Shown here in pieces: positions 62,515 through 64,000 of a stretch of 64,000 nucleotides of DNA (position 1 is the first letter of the stretch; each line of letters opens with the position of its first letter). The stretch is taken from contig NZ_LMTJ01000001.1 in the NCBI RefSeq assembly GCF_001510715.1, positions 170,471-234,470 of the forward strand. The letters are read 5' to 3'. The notes beneath the pieces are model-generated. The model saw only the letters and a program-made list of their open reading frames with translations, made no database searches and was not told where the DNA came from. A program made the translations under genes and the position numbers. Origin of the DNA: Bacillus sp. FJAT-29814. Its GTDB lineage: Bacteria; Bacillota; Bacilli; Bacillales; Cytobacillaceae.

Positions 62515-63864
62515 ATGATTAGAACTAGCTATAAGAAGTACTGGAATGAAGAAAGAGAAACCTTAGATCCGAAAAAAAGAAATGGTGTTATTTTGGAAAA
62601 AATAAAGGAACAATTAGATTATGTATATAACAATTTGCCATTTTATAGAAATCATTATGATAATCATAACTTTAAGCCTTCGGATGTTAAATCTTTGGAG
62701 GATTTTACCACAAAGGTCCCTGTGATAACAAAAAAAATGCTTGTAGAGGACCAAAAACAAAATCCGATTTTTGGAAGTTATGCTGGTAATTTCGCACCAG
62801 AAGAAATAGCCCGACTTCAAGGCTCCAGTGGAACTTCTGGAACGCCTACATTTTATCGGGTAAGCAAATCCGACTGGGATAGGGCTGCTGAAGTACACGC
62901 GATGGCTTTGTGGTCTACTGGTTTAAGACCTAGTGACGTTGTACAAATCGGATTTCCCTTTTCAATCTTTTTTGGCGGATGGGGAGTTTTGCAAGGTGCT
63001 GAACGTATCGGATCTACCGTATTTCCATTAGGTGCAATTGAATCTGATAGGCATATAGATATGATTGATAAAATTAAACCAACTGCATTTTCAGCAACGG
63101 TTTCCTATTGTATGCATCTTCTTAACAAAGCTAGGGAAAGAGGTGTTGAACTATCTGAAAGTTCTGTAAAGAGATTAATAGCAGGCGGTGAATCAGGGGC
63201 TTCGTTACCGAATACAAGAGCAATTTTAACAAAAGGATGGGGGGCTAGTTTACATGATGCCGGATCTACTTCGGAAATGTATCCCTTCATGACAAGTACA
63301 ACCTGTGATGCGGAAAAAGGAGTACATCTTTATCAAGATGAAGTATTCACTGAAATTGTTAGCATAGAAGATTCAAATATTCCTATATCAGAAGGGGAAC
63401 GAGGGGCAGTTGTTTATACACATTTATGGAGAAAATCACAACCGATGATTCGCTTTTGGTCCGGTGATGAAAGTTTTATGACTGAAGAAACATGTTCCTG
63501 TGGTAGGACTTATCCGCGTTTACCTTATGGGGTGCTTGGAAGACTAGATGATATGTTAGTGATCAGGGGTACAAATGTCTATCCAAGTTCGATTGAAAAT
63601 ACAGTTCGCTCATTAAAATGGAGTGGCGCAGAATATCAAATTATAGTTGATAAAAAAGGTGCTTTAGATGAAATGACGGTCAATATTGAGTATCAAAATC
63701 AATATAAAGACGCTAATCTCTACTATCTAAAAGAGGAAGCATTAGAGTTATTTAAAAATAAAATTGGAATTCGCGTGGCTATAAACTTAGTTGAACAAGG
63801 CTCGATGCCTGAAACAGTTTTTAAAGCAAAAAGAGTAATAGATAACCGTAAAAAACTATATTAA
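62515..63864 (+). CDS. Phenylacetate-CoA-ligase-family adenylating enzyme
   Basis: A 449-residue ANL-type ligase of the PaaK group, which activates aryl or related carboxylic acids with ATP and CoA. Motifs: KSLEDFTTKVPVITKKMLVE, the AMP-binding loop LQGSSGTSGTPTFYRVS, then AGGESGASLP, DAGSTSEMYP, and TCSCGRTYPRLPYGVLGRLDDMLVIRGTNVYP near the C-terminus, with the PaaK-specific cysteine pair. GAGGAGG precedes the ATG. Expressed from the sigma-54 promoter and followed 27 bp later by a P450, so the pair may activate and hydroxylate an aromatic or isoprenoid acid; the substrate is not readable. Confidence 0.88.
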   Translation: MIRTSYKKYWNEERETLDPKKRNGVILEKIKEQLDYVYNNLPFYRNHYDNHNFKPSDVKSLEDFTTKVPVITKKMLVEDQKQNPIFGSYAGNFAPEEIARLQGSSGTSGTPTFYRVSKSDWDRAAEVHAMALWSTGLRPSDVVQIGFPFSIFFGGWGVLQGAERIGSTVFPLGAIESDRHIDMIDKIKPTAFSATVSYCMHLLNKARERGVELSESSVKRLIAGGESGASLPNTRAILTKGWGASLHDAGSTSEMYPFMTSTTCDAEKGVHLYQDEVFTEIVSIEDSNIPISEGERGAVVYTHLWRKSQPMIRFWSGDESFMTEETCSCGRTYPRLPYGVLGRLDDMLVIRGTNVYPSSIENTVRSLKWSGAEYQIIVDKKGALDEMTVNIEYQNQYKDANLYYLKEEALELFKNKIGIRVAINLVEQGSMPETVFKAKRVIDNRKKLY

Positions 63865-63891
63865 AGGGAGGCAATCTTATTATGGCAGTTC

Positions 63892-64000
63892 ATGAGGATT
63901 TATTGGCCCCGGAAGTTGTAAAAGACCCTTTTTCATATTTTAATAAACTGCGTTCAGAGGAACCTATATATTTTAATGAAAAGTGGAATGGCTGGATTCT
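63892..64000 (+). CDS. Cytochrome P450, N-terminal fragment (runs off the right edge)
   Basis: Thirty-six codons from ATG 63892 (AAGGGAGG upstream) read LLAPEVVKDPFSYFNKLRSE then EPIYFNEKWNGWI. The DP-(F/Y)-x-Y-(F)-x-x-LR-x-E-x-P opening is the N-terminal signature of soluble bacterial P450 monooxygenases. It belongs to the sigma-54-controlled operon with the preceding ligase. The heme-binding cysteine lies outside the window. Confidence 0.8.

Noticed and set aside
1..64000. tRNA, rRNA and riboswitch genes
   Set aside because: No cloverleaf, rRNA-like or recognised riboswitch sequence was seen by eye on either strand; a covariance-model scan was not possible here.

Overview
The window looks like chromosomal DNA of a low-GC, endospore-forming Bacillaceae (Bacillus or a close relative). 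The evidence is AT-rich sequence, strong AGGAGG-type ribosome sites with frequent GTG and TTG starts, the adhB-yraF-yraG spore-coat cluster at the left edge, a CBO0543 membrane protein, two SinI-like micro-proteins, and rho-independent terminators after most transcription units. No rRNA, tRNA or CRISPR array was seen.

Layout. (1) 1-2.3 kb: sporulation genes on the minus strand. (2) 2.3-11.6 kb: small accessory genes (IscA-like, DUF2007-like, lipoprotein, GNAT, HTH, VOC) mixed with broken ones (OsmC, MBL hydrolase, IS1595 transposase) and separated by a recurring intergenic motif. (3) 11.6-15.3 kb: secreted alpha/beta hydrolase, zinc-ribbon-like protein, heptad-repeat coiled coil. (4) 15.7-18.7 kb: a more GC-rich phage-type replication module (replisome organizer, helicase loader, DnaB helicase) preceded by five 21-bp tandem repeats.

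(5) 18.7-48.9 kb: a dense genome-defence island. It holds a SNF2 helicase resembling DrmD; a Qat-like QatB-QatC-QatD trio with no adjacent QatA ATPase; relics of BREX brxL and of a reverse transcriptase; a DUF1643 protein followed by a large protein joining a degenerate helicase-like region to an ImmA/IrrE-type peptidase; an apparently intact three-gene pPIWI-RE system (REase, DinG-like helicase, pPIWI-RE) behind a near-consensus promoter; a frameshifted PD-(D/E)XK-RAMA nuclease; an unnamed five-gene membrane module with an HNH-like motif, bracketed by about 155-bp direct repeats; and an EVE-McrB/McrC restriction system.

(6) 48.9-64 kb: acyl-CoA ligase, secreted lipase, two SinI-like antirepressors, threonine synthase, a frameshifted HTH gene, an orphan DarT1-associated NADAR antitoxin with two small partners, nitroreductase and old-yellow-enzyme genes. 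It ends with a sigma-54 circuit: a PAS-AAA-Fis activator, upstream dyads, a textbook -24/-12 promoter, a phenylacetate-CoA-ligase-like gene and the start of a cytochrome P450.

The strongest candidates for new biology are the QatA-less QatBCD operon, the pPIWI-RE operon, the repeat-bracketed membrane/HNH module at 41.4-45.0 kb and the helicase-like/peptidase fusion at 28.5-30.8 kb. Functions are assigned by recognising motifs and families by eye; no database search was run.
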